64,000 nucleotides of DNA from an uncultured Pelagibacteraceae bacterium (GTDB lineage Bacteria; Pseudomonadota; Alphaproteobacteria; Pelagibacterales; Pelagibacteraceae), in contig CACJLY010000002.1 in the NCBI GenBank assembly GCA_902594335.1, positions 1-64,000 of the forward strand. Reading direction: 5' to 3'. Within the stretch, counting starts at the first letter, position 1; each line of letters opens with the position of its first letter. Shown here piece after piece: positions 44,678-54,558 of the stretch. A model generated the notes under the pieces. That model worked only from the letters and a program-made list of their open reading frames with translations. It was not told where the DNA came from and ran no database searches. Both the position numbers and the translations under genes were made by a program.

Positions 44678-45796
44678 ATGAATAATTACTCAAAATTAGG
44701 TTTTTTTACATCAAAAGGTCGCTTAACTTCAGAGCCAAATAGCACCTTTAGAACGCCTTTTCAAAGAGATAGGGATAGAATAATTCATTCTGCATCATTT
44801 AGAAGATTAAAGCACAAAACCCAAGTTTTTGTTAATACAGAAGGTGACCATTATAGAACGAGAATAACTCATTCATTAGAGGTTGCTCAAATTGCAAGAT
44901 CAATATCCAGATATTTAAATTTAAATGATGATTTAGTTGAAACACTTAGTCTAGCCCATGATATGGGGCATACTCCATTTGGGCATGCAGGTGAAGAAGC
45001 TTTGAATGAATCAATGACTAAGCATGGTGGTTTTGACCATAATCTTCAAACTTTAAGAATAGTCATGTTCATAGAAAATAAATATTTAAAATTTAAAGGT
45101 TTAAATTTAACAATTGAAACACTGGATGGCCTTTTAAAACACAACGGACCAATACGTAATATTGATAAAATAAATAGAATAATTGGAGCTAAAAAATTTA
45201 AACAAAAAATTAATTTTAAAAAAAATTCTTCTCTTGAAGCACAGATTGCAGCTATATCTGATGACATAGCCTATAATAATCATGATATACAAGATGGAAT
45301 TAAGGCTAAATTGTTTTCTCTAAATCAATTATGTGAAATTAATTTTTTTAAAAAAATTTATAAATCCTATAAAACAAAAATTAATCGTTCAAATAAAGAT
45401 ATAATAGTTTATCAAATTATAAGAGACTCAATAAATTTAATGGTGCAAGATGTAATTAAAAATAGTATTAAAAATTTGAAGAAAAACAAGATCAATACTA
45501 AAACAGATGTTCAAATGTACAAAGATAAAATAATTAATTTCTCTAGTAAATTTTTATCAACAGAAAAAGAGGTTAAAAATTTTTTAAAAATAAATATGTA
45601 TAATAATAGGACTGTGCAACTAAAAAATAATCAAGGAAAAAAAATAGTAGAAAATTTATTTAAAATAATAGAAAAGAAACCGAAAAAGTTTATTATTAAT
45701 AAATTTATAGATAAAAATAAATATAGAACAATTTCTGATTATATATCAGGAATGACTGACAGATACGCAATACAATTATATAAGTCATATAAATGA
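44678..45796 (+). CDS. dgt: Deoxyguanosinetriphosphate triphosphohydrolase-like protein
   Basis: 372-aa HD-domain dNTPase. RDRDRIIHSASFRRLKHKTQVF, HSLEVAQIARS, LAHDMGHTPFGHAGE and ISDDIAYNNHD give the H...HD...D metal set of the Dgt family. It hydrolyses dNTPs to deoxynucleoside and triphosphate, or plays a regulatory role. It overlaps argS by 4 bp (ATGA), a conserved alphaproteobacterial arrangement. Confidence 0.92.
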   Translation: MNNYSKLGFFTSKGRLTSEPNSTFRTPFQRDRDRIIHSASFRRLKHKTQVFVNTEGDHYRTRITHSLEVAQIARSISRYLNLNDDLVETLSLAHDMGHTPFGHAGEEALNESMTKHGGFDHNLQTLRIVMFIENKYLKFKGLNLTIETLDGLLKHNGPIRNIDKINRIIGAKKFKQKINFKKNSSLEAQIAAISDDIAYNNHDIQDGIKAKLFSLNQLCEINFFKKIYKSYKTKINRSNKDIIVYQIIRDSINLMVQDVIKNSIKNLKKNKINTKTDVQMYKDKIINFSSKFLSTEKEVKNFLKINMYNNRTVQLKNNQGKKIVENLFKIIEKKPKKFIINKFIDKNKYRTISDYISGMTDRYAIQLYKSYK

Positions 45797-47523
45797 ATAT
45801 ATTTGAAAATTATTTATTAAAGATAGAAAAAATTATTAAATCTGCCCACAAAGATAATTTGTTAGAGTTGCCAGATAATTTATCAGGTATCAATGTTGAT
45901 ATTCCACCTGCAAAATTTACTGGAGATATTTCTACAAATGTTGCAATGGTTTTATCCAAAATTAATAAAAAAAATCCGCTAGAACTTGCTAAGCAGATAG
46001 CTGACTTAATAAAAGATAGTGATAACAATATTGATGAAATTAGCATTGAAAAACCAGGTTTTATTAATCTAAAATTTAAAAATGAATTTTGGAATGGTTT
46101 TATACTAGATGTCTTAAATAATTCATCATATGGAAGTAGCACTAGTGGAAAAAAAAATAGTTATTTAGTAGAGTTTGTATCTGCAAATCCAACTGGACCT
46201 TTACACGTAGGCCATTCAAGAGGCGCCATACTTGGAGATGTAATATCTAACCTTTTATCCTTTAACGGTCATAAAGTTACCAAAGAATATTATGTTAATG
46301 ATTATGGAAATCAAATCTCTCATTTTACGAAATCTGTTTATTTAAGAATAAAAGAAATTCTTTATGATGAAACTTTTCCGATAGACGATAAAGAATTATA
46401 TCCTGGAGACTATCTTATAGATATAGCAAAAAAAATAATTTCAAAAAATAAAGATTTAGATTTCAAAAATTTTGAATCAGTTTCAGAAAAACTAAAAAAA
46501 ATTTCTATACAAGAATCTTTAAAATTAATAAAAATAAATTTAGAAAATCTTGGTATAAAGCATGATAATTTTGCAAGTGAAACTAATGTAATAAATAATA
46601 ATGAAGTTGATGAAGTAATAAAAAATTTAAAAGAAAAAAAATATATTTATGAAGGAAAAATTAAAGCACCTGAGGGAGAAAGTAATGAAAATTGGGTAGA
46701 AAGAGAGCAATTATTGTTTAAATCTACAGACTTTGGTGATGATAAAGATAGGGCTCTACAAAAAGAAGATAAATCGTGGACATACTTTGCAAGTGATGTT
46801 GCTTATCATAATACAAAATTAAAAAGAAATTTTAATATTCTAATAAATATTCTTGGCGCTGATCACGCTGGTTATATTAAAAGAATTACTTCAGTGGTTG
46901 AGGCATTATCAGGTGAAAAAAATAAATTAATTTGCAAAGTAAGTCAGTTAGTAAAACTCATTAAGGATAAAAAACCTTTTAAAATGTCTAAAAGAAAAGG
47001 TGATTATATCACTATAGAGGACCTTATTAATGAAGTTGGTAAGGATGCAACAAGGTTTATTATGTTAAGCAGAAGTAGTGATGCAGAAATTGATTTTGAT
47101 TTTGACAAAGTAAAAGAAAAATCGAAAGAAAACCCAATTTATTATGTTCAGTATGCATATGCTAGAATATCGTCTGTGTTTAGAAATACCCAAAATGATA
47201 TAAATAATAATCTTGAGACAAAGAATTCTGATTTTAACTTTGGTAATGAAGAAATAAAACTATTTAAAAAAATTAGTGAATGGCCTAAATGTGTTGAAGT
47301 TTCTTCAGAAAAATTAGAACCACATAGAATTTCAGTTTATCTATATGATTTAGCTTCTGAGTTCCATTCTTATTGGAATATGGGCAAGGAAGATGTTTCT
47401 AAAAGATTTATCGATCAAGATAATACAATTCAAATAGAAAAACTAGTTTTTCTAAAATCTATTGCCAATACTTTGAAAACAGGTATGAATATTTTGGGTG
47501 TAGACACCCCTGAAAAAATGTAA
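45793..47523 (+). CDS. argS: Arginyl-tRNA synthetase
   Basis: 576-aa class I synthetase. The N-terminal Add1 domain (1-100) precedes the HIGH-type motif NPTGPLHVGHSRGA, and KPFKMSKRKGDYIT is the KMSKS loop; the C-terminal DALR anticodon-binding domain includes YVQYAYARISSVFR. It charges tRNA-Arg. Overlaps dgt by 4 bp and the next gene by one base. Confidence 0.96.
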   Translation: MNIFENYLLKIEKIIKSAHKDNLLELPDNLSGINVDIPPAKFTGDISTNVAMVLSKINKKNPLELAKQIADLIKDSDNNIDEISIEKPGFINLKFKNEFWNGFILDVLNNSSYGSSTSGKKNSYLVEFVSANPTGPLHVGHSRGAILGDVISNLLSFNGHKVTKEYYVNDYGNQISHFTKSVYLRIKEILYDETFPIDDKELYPGDYLIDIAKKIISKNKDLDFKNFESVSEKLKKISIQESLKLIKINLENLGIKHDNFASETNVINNNEVDEVIKNLKEKKYIYEGKIKAPEGESNENWVEREQLLFKSTDFGDDKDRALQKEDKSWTYFASDVAYHNTKLKRNFNILINILGADHAGYIKRITSVVEALSGEKNKLICKVSQLVKLIKDKKPFKMSKRKGDYITIEDLINEVGKDATRFIMLSRSSDAEIDFDFDKVKEKSKENPIYYVQYAYARISSVFRNTQNDINNNLETKNSDFNFGNEEIKLFKKISEWPKCVEVSSEKLEPHRISVYLYDLASEFHSYWNMGKEDVSKRFIDQDNTIQIEKLVFLKSIANTLKTGMNILGVDTPEKM

Positions 47524-47786
47524 TGATTAAAGAACTAAAGTATCTTTTTTTTCTTATTATAATTTTCTTCTTTATTTTTTTTACTGCCAGATATTATTTT
47601 TCTGATGAAAATATTAAGAAATCTTATAGATCACTTTCTTCAATTGATGAAAAAATTAATAATATAGAAAAAGATCTTATATTATTAGAAAATGATACAG
47701 AAAATATTATTGAATATGTAGAATTTAAAATTAATAAGAAAAAAAATAAATATTCTTTTTGGGAACTTCTTTATAATGACAAATAA
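47523..47786 (+). CDS. Small bitopic membrane protein with coiled coil
   Basis: 87 aa. A single hydrophobic helix (about 6-26) is followed by a Lys/Glu-rich helical stretch (about 38-75) likely to form a coiled coil. No family recognised. It sits between argS and nagZ, where many alphaproteobacteria have a larger SPOR-domain cell-division protein with one N-terminal helix. It may be a reduced version or an unrelated replacement. Overlaps nagZ by 11 bp. Confidence 0.7.
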   Translation: MIKELKYLFFLIIIFFFIFFTARYYFSDENIKKSYRSLSSIDEKINNIEKDLILLENDTENIIEYVEFKINKKKNKYSFWELLYNDK

Positions 47787-48729
47787 ATCCCATAGATCTT
47801 TTATATGTGGAATAAAAGGTAAATATCTTACCCAAAAGGAAATAAGTTTTTTAAAAAAATATAAACCATGGGGAATTATTTTATTTTCTAGAAATATAAA
47901 TTCTATAGATCAAACTCAAGAATTAACAAATTCCATTAAAAAAATTTTTAAAAATAAAAATTATCCTATTATGATAGATGAGGAGGGTGGTAGAGTTAGT
48001 AGATTAAGAAAATTTATTGACAATTCTATTTTTTCAGCGGAATATTTTGGCAAATTATTTAATAAAGATAAAAAAAAATTTAATATATATTATAATGTCT
48101 ATGTTAAACAAATTTCATACCTATTAAAATTATTAGGTATAAATATTAATACTGTTCCGGTTCTAGACCTAAAAAGAAAAAATTTTCATAAGATTGTTGA
48201 TGACAGATCATTTTCAAGTAACAAAAAAATAGTATCAACAATGGGAGATATTTGTATCAATCATTTTCATAAAAACGGTATTGCAACAGTGATGAAACAC
48301 ATACCAGGGCATGGTTTAGCTAAAGTCGACAGTCATAAAAATCTTCCCAAAATAACCAAAAATGAGAATTATTTAGTAAAAAATGATTTTTATACGTTTA
48401 GAAACAAGAAAGCATTGATCGCAATGACAGGTCATTTACTATTTTATAAAATTGATCCACAAAATAATGTTACCCATTCAAAAAAAATTATTAATTTAAT
48501 AAGAAATAAAATAAAATTTAAAAATCTAATTTTAACAGACGATCTGTCAATGAAAGCTTTAAAAGATAAACTTGATGTTAATGTAAAAAAATCTTTTTTA
48601 GCCGGATGCAATTTAGCCTTACATTGCAATGGAAATTTAAGTGAAATGGTTACAGTTGCACAAAATTCACCAAAATTAGATAAATTCGTAACAAAAAAAA
48701 CATCACAATTAATAAAAATTATAGGTTAG
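47776..48729 (+). CDS. nagZ: Beta-N-acetylhexosaminidase NagZ
   Basis: 317-aa glycoside hydrolase family 3 enzyme that removes GlcNAc from recycled muropeptides in the cytoplasm. Signatures are DEEGGRVSRLR, the catalytic loop MKHIPGHGLAKVDSHKNLP with the general-acid His-Asp pair, and LTDDLSMKAL with the nucleophile Asp. It stands in the conserved argS-nagZ-scpA order. Confidence 0.93.
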   Translation: MTNKSHRSFICGIKGKYLTQKEISFLKKYKPWGIILFSRNINSIDQTQELTNSIKKIFKNKNYPIMIDEEGGRVSRLRKFIDNSIFSAEYFGKLFNKDKKKFNIYYNVYVKQISYLLKLLGININTVPVLDLKRKNFHKIVDDRSFSSNKKIVSTMGDICINHFHKNGIATVMKHIPGHGLAKVDSHKNLPKITKNENYLVKNDFYTFRNKKALIAMTGHLLFYKIDPQNNVTHSKKIINLIRNKIKFKNLILTDDLSMKALKDKLDVNVKKSFLAGCNLALHCNGNLSEMVTVAQNSPKLDKFVTKKTSQLIKIIG

Positions 48730-48740
48730 AGTAATTTAAA

Positions 48741-49475
48741 ATGACCGATGATTCTTTAGACTTTAATGTAAATTTAAATAATTTCAGTGGTACCCTTGAA
48801 ATATTACTCGATCTTGCTAAATCGCAAAAAGTTGATTTGGAAGAAATTTCTATTACAAAACTTGCTGATCAATTTCATCAATATCTAACAGAAAAAGAAA
48901 ATATAAATTTAGAAATAGCTTCTGAATATTTGTTAATGGCAACTTGGCTTACTTATTTGAAATCAAAATTATTACTTCCTGAAACCGATGAGGAGGAGTT
49001 CAAAGCTTTTGAAGTTGCTGAGAAACTTAAATTACAATTAAAAAAACTAGAATTAATTAGATTATTATCGTCTCAAATGTTAGATAGAAAAAGATTAGGT
49101 AGAGATGTTTTTATGCGTGGCTCTAAAAGTGGGGTTAAATCAATTTATGATAAAAAAGTTTCTTTAACATTATTTGAATTATTAAAGGCATACTCAGGGA
49201 TAGTCATGACTAAAGATTTTCATACTATGAACATACCTAAACTTCCTGTTTTTACTACTGAAGATGCTATTAAAAGAATAAAAGAGTTCTTTGGCACGCT
49301 TAATGATTGGAAAAATTTGTCTGAGTTGGTTCCTTCTGGATTTAACAAGTCTCCTAATTTAAAAAGAACAGGTAGAGCAGGAATTTTTGCTGGCTCTTTA
49401 GAATTGGTAAAAGAAGGAAATATATCTTTAAAACAAAAAGAATTATTCGATGATATCTATGTTAAGGAAAATTAA
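48741..49475 (+). CDS. scpA: Segregation and condensation protein ScpA
   Basis: 244-aa kleisin. The N-terminal LNNFSGTLEILLDLAKSQKVDLEEISITKLADQF block binds the SMC neck and the C-terminal winged helix binds the SMC head. With ScpB and SMC it organises the chromosome for segregation. One-base overlap with scpB (TAATG). Confidence 0.93.
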   Translation: MTDDSLDFNVNLNNFSGTLEILLDLAKSQKVDLEEISITKLADQFHQYLTEKENINLEIASEYLLMATWLTYLKSKLLLPETDEEEFKAFEVAEKLKLQLKKLELIRLLSSQMLDRKRLGRDVFMRGSKSGVKSIYDKKVSLTLFELLKAYSGIVMTKDFHTMNIPKLPVFTTEDAIKRIKEFFGTLNDWKNLSELVPSGFNKSPNLKRTGRAGIFAGSLELVKEGNISLKQKELFDDIYVKEN

Positions 49476-50164
49476 TGAACAAAATTAAAAAAAATAATAT
49501 TGTAAGTTTTCCAACTAAACTCACCGATGTAGAAAGAGAGATTGAGGCTATTGTATTCGCTGCAGCTGAACCTCTTTCAGTTGAAACAATAGAGTCTAAA
49601 TTATCTAAACAAACAGATATTCAGCAATCACTGGAAAAGTTAAGAGATTTTTACTCAAATAGAGGTATTAATTTGATTTGCATATCTAATAAATGGTCAT
49701 TTAGAACTGCAGTTAATTTATCCTCTTTAATGTCAGAACAAAAAACTGTTGAAAAAAAATTATCTAGAGCTGCAATCGAAACTCTTGCTATTATTGTCTA
49801 TCATCAACCTGTTACAAGGTCTGAAATTGAGGAGATAAGAGGTGTAGCTTTTGGAACTAATACCTTGGAAATTCTAATGGAGTTAAATTGGGTTAAACAT
49901 GAAGGTAGAAAAAATGTTCCAGGAAAACCAATACAATATGGAACTTCAGATGAATTTTTAAGTCATTTTAATCTACAAAAATTATCTGATTTGCCAACTG
50001 TTAATGAATTAGGTTCGGCAGGCCTAATTGATACATCAAGTGTAGACTCTTCAATATTTGGAACAGGCAAATTTTTTAAAGAAAAACAAGTTGATAAAAA
50101 GGAAAATATTTATTCTGATATTGATGAAATGTTAAGTAGTACCCTTAAATCTGACGAAACTTAA
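49475..50164 (+). CDS. scpB: Segregation and condensation protein ScpB
   Basis: 229 aa. Two tandem winged-helix domains (about 15-180), with LSRAAIETLAIIVYHQPVTRSEIEEIRGV as the diagnostic block, then a variable acidic tail. It dimerises on ScpA in the SMC complex. A hydrophilic N-terminal leader of about 15 residues precedes the first domain. Confidence 0.93.
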   Translation: MNKIKKNNIVSFPTKLTDVEREIEAIVFAAAEPLSVETIESKLSKQTDIQQSLEKLRDFYSNRGINLICISNKWSFRTAVNLSSLMSEQKTVEKKLSRAAIETLAIIVYHQPVTRSEIEEIRGVAFGTNTLEILMELNWVKHEGRKNVPGKPIQYGTSDEFLSHFNLQKLSDLPTVNELGSAGLIDTSSVDSSIFGTGKFFKEKQVDKKENIYSDIDEMLSSTLKSDET

Positions 50165-50207
50165 AAAATCACTTTTAATAAATCAATAATAAGGTTATAA
50201 ATAATTT

Positions 50208-50405
50208 ATGAGTATAGGATTTTGGCAAATAGCAATTGTAGTAATTTTAGTAGTATTACTTTTTGGTAGAGGTAAAATCTCTAGCCTAATGGGTGATGTA
50301 GCTAAAGGGATCAAAAGTTTCAAAAAAGGAATGGCTACAGATGTTAATGATGAAGACCAAACTAAAAATATTTCAGAAAATCAAGACTCTAATAAAAAAG
50401 AATAA
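50208..50405 (+). CDS. tatA: Sec-independent translocase subunit TatA
   Basis: 65 aa. One short membrane helix (about 5-20, [17 protein letters not shown]) leads through the FGRGK hinge to an amphipathic helix ([16 protein letters not shown]) and an acidic tail. TatA oligomers form the pore for folded, twin-arginine proteins. Followed after 3 bp by tatB. Confidence 0.93.
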   Translation: MSIGFWQIAIVVILVVLLFGRGKISSLMGDVAKGIKSFKKGMATDVNDEDQTKNISENQDSNKKE

Positions 50406-50408
50406 CAA

Positions 50409-50642
50409 ATGCCGTCAATTGGCTGGCTAGAAATACTAATCATAGTCTCAATAGCAATTATAGTCGTAGGTCCCAAAGATTTTCCTTACATGTTAAAAAA
50501 AATCGGTTCATGGATCGGTACAGCAAAGAGATATGTTCGTGATGTGCAAGGACAAGTTAGTGATTTAACAAATGAAACTTTAAATACTGATATAGACGAT
50601 AAACCTAAATCAGAAAATCAAGAGAAAAAAAAAGATGAGTAA
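50409..50642 (+). CDS. tatB: Sec-independent translocase subunit TatB
   Basis: 77 aa. The start MPSIGWLEILIIVSIAIIVVGPKDFP has the helix and GP-hinge typical of TatB, followed by an amphipathic helix and a charged tail. It binds the twin-arginine signal together with TatC. Shorter than many TatB proteins. Overlaps tatC by 8 bp. Confidence 0.9.
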   Translation: MPSIGWLEILIIVSIAIIVVGPKDFPYMLKKIGSWIGTAKRYVRDVQGQVSDLTNETLNTDIDDKPKSENQEKKKDE

Positions 50643-51405
50643 AGATAAAGAGGGAAGTTTCATAAGTCATTTAACTGAATTAAGAAAAAGATTAATAAAC
50701 TCATTTATATTTTTAGCTATTTTATTTGTAATTTGTTATTATTTTTCTGAGTACATTTATGGATTTTTAGTTGAACCATATGCGAATGCAGTAAAGGATG
50801 ACGATACAAATAGAAGATTAATATTTACTGCTCTTCAAGAAACATTTCTAACATACTTAAAAGTTTCTTTTTTTGCTGCTTTTTTTATCACAAGCCCATT
50901 TATACTAATCCAAATTTGGAAATTTATAGCACCTGGACTTTATAATCATGAAAAGAAAGCGATAATGCCTTACTTAGTAGTAACTCCAATTCTATTCTTG
51001 CTTGGAGGTATGTTAGTTTATTACTTAATAATGCCCTTAGCTATAAAGTTTTTTTTATCCTTCGAGAGTTTAGGGGCAGCCACAAATTTACCAATTCAAT
51101 TAGAAGCCAAAGTAAACGAGTATTTATCATTAGTAATGAAGCTTATTTTTGCATTTGGTTTAAGTTTTCAATTACCAGTAGTATTAAGTTTATTAGCTAG
51201 AATTGGAGTTGTGAATTCAACATTTTTAAAAGAGAGAAGAAAATATGTTGTTGTAATTATATTCGGAGTAGCAGCTATATTAACGCCACCAGATCCAATT
51301 ACTCAAATTGGTTTGGGTATACCTTTACTAATTTTATATGAATTATCAATAATATCAGTAGGAATAATTGAAAAGAAAGTAGCAGAAAAAAATGCACAAT
51401 ATTAA
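50635..51405 (+). CDS. tatC: Sec-independent translocase subunit TatC
   Basis: 256-aa protein with six membrane helices. Family marks are FISHLTELRKRLINS at the N-terminus, the ERRKYVVV loop and ILTPPDPITQ near the C-terminus. It recognises twin-arginine signal peptides. Completes a tatABC operon coupled to scpAB; overlaps serS by 14 bp. Confidence 0.95.
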   Translation: MSKDKEGSFISHLTELRKRLINSFIFLAILFVICYYFSEYIYGFLVEPYANAVKDDDTNRRLIFTALQETFLTYLKVSFFAAFFITSPFILIQIWKFIAPGLYNHEKKAIMPYLVVTPILFLLGGMLVYYLIMPLAIKFFLSFESLGAATNLPIQLEAKVNEYLSLVMKLIFAFGLSFQLPVVLSLLARIGVVNSTFLKERRKYVVVIIFGVAAILTPPDPITQIGLGIPLLILYELSIISVGIIEKKVAEKNAQY

Positions 51406-52651
51406 AGATATTAGAAAAGACTTTGAAAATTTTAAGGATAAACTTAAAAATCGAAATATTGATATAAGCCTTGATAACATAATAAGTTTAGATGAGGAAA
51501 ATAGAAAGTTTATTCAAAAAAAAGAAAAATTTGAAATGGAAAAAAAGACTATTTCAAAATCCAAAGACCAAAGTTTATTCGATAAATCAAAAGAGCTTTC
51601 TTTAAAAATTGATGAAATTAACAAAAATCAAATAAAATTACAAAGTCAGATTACTGATATTTTATCTTCTATACCCAATATACCATTGAACGATGTCCCA
51701 GTAGGACAGGATGAAAATTCTAATAAAGAAATTGAAAAAAAAGGTGAAATAAAAGAATTTAATTTTAAGCCTAAATCTCATTATGAATTAGGAGATAAAT
51801 TAAATATGCTTGATTTTGACTTAGCAACAAAAACAACTGGTTCTAGGTTTGTATTTGTTAAAAAAGAATTAGCGCAATTAGAAAGAGCTATATCGAATTT
51901 TATGATTGATACACATACTCAAAAAAATGGTTATACAGAAATATCACCTCCATTAATTGCAACTGCTGAAACAATGTTTGGCACTGGACAATTACCAAAA
52001 TTTGAAAATGATCAGTTTGAAATTAAATTAGACGAGGGTGACGGAAGAAAGTTTTTAATACCAACCGCTGAAGTAATTTTGACAAATATAGTAAAAAATC
52101 AAATTTTAGAAATGAATGAATTACCAATTAGAGTAGTCGCATCAACACCATGTTTTAGAAAAGAAGCAGGTAGTTATGGTAAAGATACTAAAGGTATGAT
52201 TAGACAACATCAATTTTATAAGGTGGAATTAGTAAGTATTGTTGAAAATGATAAATGTTCAGAGGAGTTAGAGAGGATGTCAAACTCTGCTACAATGATA
52301 TTGGATGAGTTAAAACTACCTTATAGAAAAATTATTTTATGTACCGGTGATATGGGTTTTAGTGCAGAAAAAACGTATGACATTGAAGTTTGGCTTCCAT
52401 CTGAAAATAAGTATAGAGAGATTTCAAGCTGTTCATCTTGTGGTTCTTTTCAAGCAAGGAGAATGAAAGCTAGATATAAAGGACAAAACAATTCAAAAGA
52501 ATTTGTTGGCACACTTAATGGCAGTGGATTAGCAGTTGGCAGAACTATGATTGCTATTATGGAAAATTATCAAACGGAAGATGGATCTATTTTGATACCT
52601 AATGTTCTTAAGCCATATATGCCAAATATAGATAAAATTTCTATCAATTAA
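51392..52651 (+). CDS. serS: Seryl-tRNA synthetase
   Basis: 419-aa class II synthetase. The N-terminal coiled-coil arm (about 25-105) reads the tRNA-Ser long arm. TGSRFVFVKKELAQLERA, PTAEVILTN, FRKEAGSYGKDTKGMIRQHQFYKVEL (motif 2) and NGSGLAVGRTMIAIMENYQ (motif 3) are present. The final GSILIPNVLKPYM is standard. Position after tatC is conserved in alphaproteobacteria. Confidence 0.96.
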   Translation: MHNIKDIRKDFENFKDKLKNRNIDISLDNIISLDEENRKFIQKKEKFEMEKKTISKSKDQSLFDKSKELSLKIDEINKNQIKLQSQITDILSSIPNIPLNDVPVGQDENSNKEIEKKGEIKEFNFKPKSHYELGDKLNMLDFDLATKTTGSRFVFVKKELAQLERAISNFMIDTHTQKNGYTEISPPLIATAETMFGTGQLPKFENDQFEIKLDEGDGRKFLIPTAEVILTNIVKNQILEMNELPIRVVASTPCFRKEAGSYGKDTKGMIRQHQFYKVELVSIVENDKCSEELERMSNSATMILDELKLPYRKIILCTGDMGFSAEKTYDIEVWLPSENKYREISSCSSCGSFQARRMKARYKGQNNSKEFVGTLNGSGLAVGRTMIAIMENYQTEDGSILIPNVLKPYMPNIDKISIN

Positions 52652-52706
52652 GAGTTGAGTTTGAATAATAGATAGGATAAATAGCCTTAACTTAGTAGGT
52701 TACGTT

Positions 52707-52991
52707 ATGGATGCTGGAATTGGACAATTTATACCATTAGTTTTAATTTTTGTTATTTTCTATTTTTTTCTTATTAGACCTCAGCAGAAAAAAGTAAAAG
52801 ATCACAAAGCTATGGTTGAAGCCCTTAAAAGAGGAGATAAAGTCATTACCTCTGGAGGAATAGTCGGCACAGTTGAAAGAATAATTGATAACGAAAAAGT
52901 TGAGGTTCAAATTTCTGATAATGTGAATGTCGAAGTTGTCAGAGCAACTGGAATTCAAGGTTTAGTAAGCTCTACAGAACCAAAAAAATAA
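52707..52991 (+). CDS. yajC: Preprotein translocase subunit YajC
   Basis: 94 aa. One membrane helix (about 7-23) followed by FLIRPQQKKVKDHKAMVEALKRGDKVITSGGIVG, the YajC signature, and a small beta domain. It associates with SecDF at the Sec translocon. Followed by secD after 12 bp. Confidence 0.95.
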   Translation: MDAGIGQFIPLVLIFVIFYFFLIRPQQKKVKDHKAMVEALKRGDKVITSGGIVGTVERIIDNEKVEVQISDNVNVEVVRATGIQGLVSSTEPKK

Positions 52992-53003
52992 CATTATAAC
53001 AAA

Positions 53004-54557
53004 GTGTTATACTTTTCAAAATTACGAATAATTTCAGTAATTGTTTTTACAGTTATCTTTTCCTATTTCGCTTTTTCAAATTTTGTTAAATTTGATGATA
53101 GATTTTTTTCAAAAAATATAAATTTAGGATTAGATTTACAAGGTGGATCTTATTTACTTCTTGAAATAGATAATCGACCAGTAATTACTCAAAAACTACA
53201 GGCAAAAATAATTGAATTAAAAAGATATTTTAAAGAAAAGGAAATAACTCTTAAAAATTTTTCACTTAAAGATGACACAATTTTATTTGAGACAATAGAT
53301 AAAGAATTTGAAAATGTTAAAAATATTTTAAATGACAGAGAAAGTGATGTTAATACTTATTATCCAACTTACAAATCACATGAATTCGATGTTATAGAGG
53401 ATGGAAATCTTTTTTCATTAAATTACTCTAGATATGGCTTAGTCTTATTAAAAAATTCTTCACTAGATCAGGCAATTGAAATTGTAAGAAGAAGAGTTGA
53501 TGAGGTTGGAACAAATGAGCCTAATATTTTAAAAAGAGGAAATGATAGAATATTAGTTGAATTACCTGGCTTAGATGACCCAAATAGAATTAAATCTTTA
53601 CTTGGAAAAACAGCCAATCTAACTTTTCAATTTATTTCACAAAATAATGAAGAGTCTTTTGGAACTGAAAAGTTATCTTTTGAAGATGGTTCTAGAGATG
53701 CAATTGTTAGCAAAAGAATAATTTTAAGCGGTGATAACCTAGTTGATGCAAAGCCAACAATGAATTCACAAACAAATGAAACAGTCGTTTCATTTAGTTT
53801 AGATAGAGTGGGTGCCAAAAAATTTGGTAAAGCAACTAGTACGGGGGTTGGTAAACAATTAGCAATAGTATTAGATGGTAAAATAATTAGCGCTCCTTCA
53901 GTAAGAGAACCCATAATTGGTGGATCAGGTCAAATCTCAGGTGACTTTACTTTTCAATCTGCAACAGATCTTGCATTGCTACTTAGATCCGGGGCTTTGC
54001 CTGCACCTTTAAATATAATTGAAGAACGAACAGTTGGACCAGACTTAGGTCAAGACTCAATAGACGCTGGTATTTTATCTTTATTTATTGGTTTCTTACT
54101 AGTTATTTTATTTATGATTTACAAGTACAGAGCATTTGGATTAATTGCTAATTTAGCTCTTATTTCAAATCTCTTTTTGCTAATTGGTATTTTAACTTTA
54201 TTTGAGGCAACATTAACCTTGCCTGGAATTGCAGGTATCATTTTAACAGTTGGTATGGCTGTTGATGCAAATGTACTGATTTTTGAACGTATCAAAGAAG
54301 AGACTAAAAATGAAAAAAACCCAATAATTGCTTTTGATGCTGGTTATACAAAATCAAGAACAACAATTTTAGATGCAAATATTACAACATTAATTGCAGC
54401 GTTCATTTTGTTTTTTATGGGATCAGGTCCCGTAAAAGGTTTTTCTGTAACTTTAGGTGTTGGAATTTTAACTACTTTGTTTTCAGTATATTTTATAGCA
54501 AGATTATTAACTTCTTTGTATGTAGTTAAAAATAAAGATAAGGAGAAGTTACTTTAA
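53004..54557 (+). CDS. secD: Protein translocase subunit SecD
   Basis: 517-aa inner-membrane protein that pulls secreted proteins across the membrane using the proton gradient. Starts with GTG 53004. One N-terminal helix, a large periplasmic region with GLDLQGGSYLLLEID and RRVDEVGTNEP, and a C-terminal RND-type six-helix region including VGMAVDANVLIFERIKEE, whose Asp couples protons. Followed by secF after 1 bp. Confidence 0.95.
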   Translation: MLYFSKLRIISVIVFTVIFSYFAFSNFVKFDDRFFSKNINLGLDLQGGSYLLLEIDNRPVITQKLQAKIIELKRYFKEKEITLKNFSLKDDTILFETIDKEFENVKNILNDRESDVNTYYPTYKSHEFDVIEDGNLFSLNYSRYGLVLLKNSSLDQAIEIVRRRVDEVGTNEPNILKRGNDRILVELPGLDDPNRIKSLLGKTANLTFQFISQNNEESFGTEKLSFEDGSRDAIVSKRIILSGDNLVDAKPTMNSQTNETVVSFSLDRVGAKKFGKATSTGVGKQLAIVLDGKIISAPSVREPIIGGSGQISGDFTFQSATDLALLLRSGALPAPLNIIEERTVGPDLGQDSIDAGILSLFIGFLLVILFMIYKYRAFGLIANLALISNLFLLIGILTLFEATLTLPGIAGIILTVGMAVDANVLIFERIKEETKNEKNPIIAFDAGYTKSRTTILDANITTLIAAFILFFMGSGPVKGFSVTLGVGILTTLFSVYFIARLLTSLYVVKNKDKEKLL

Positions 54558-54558
54558 A

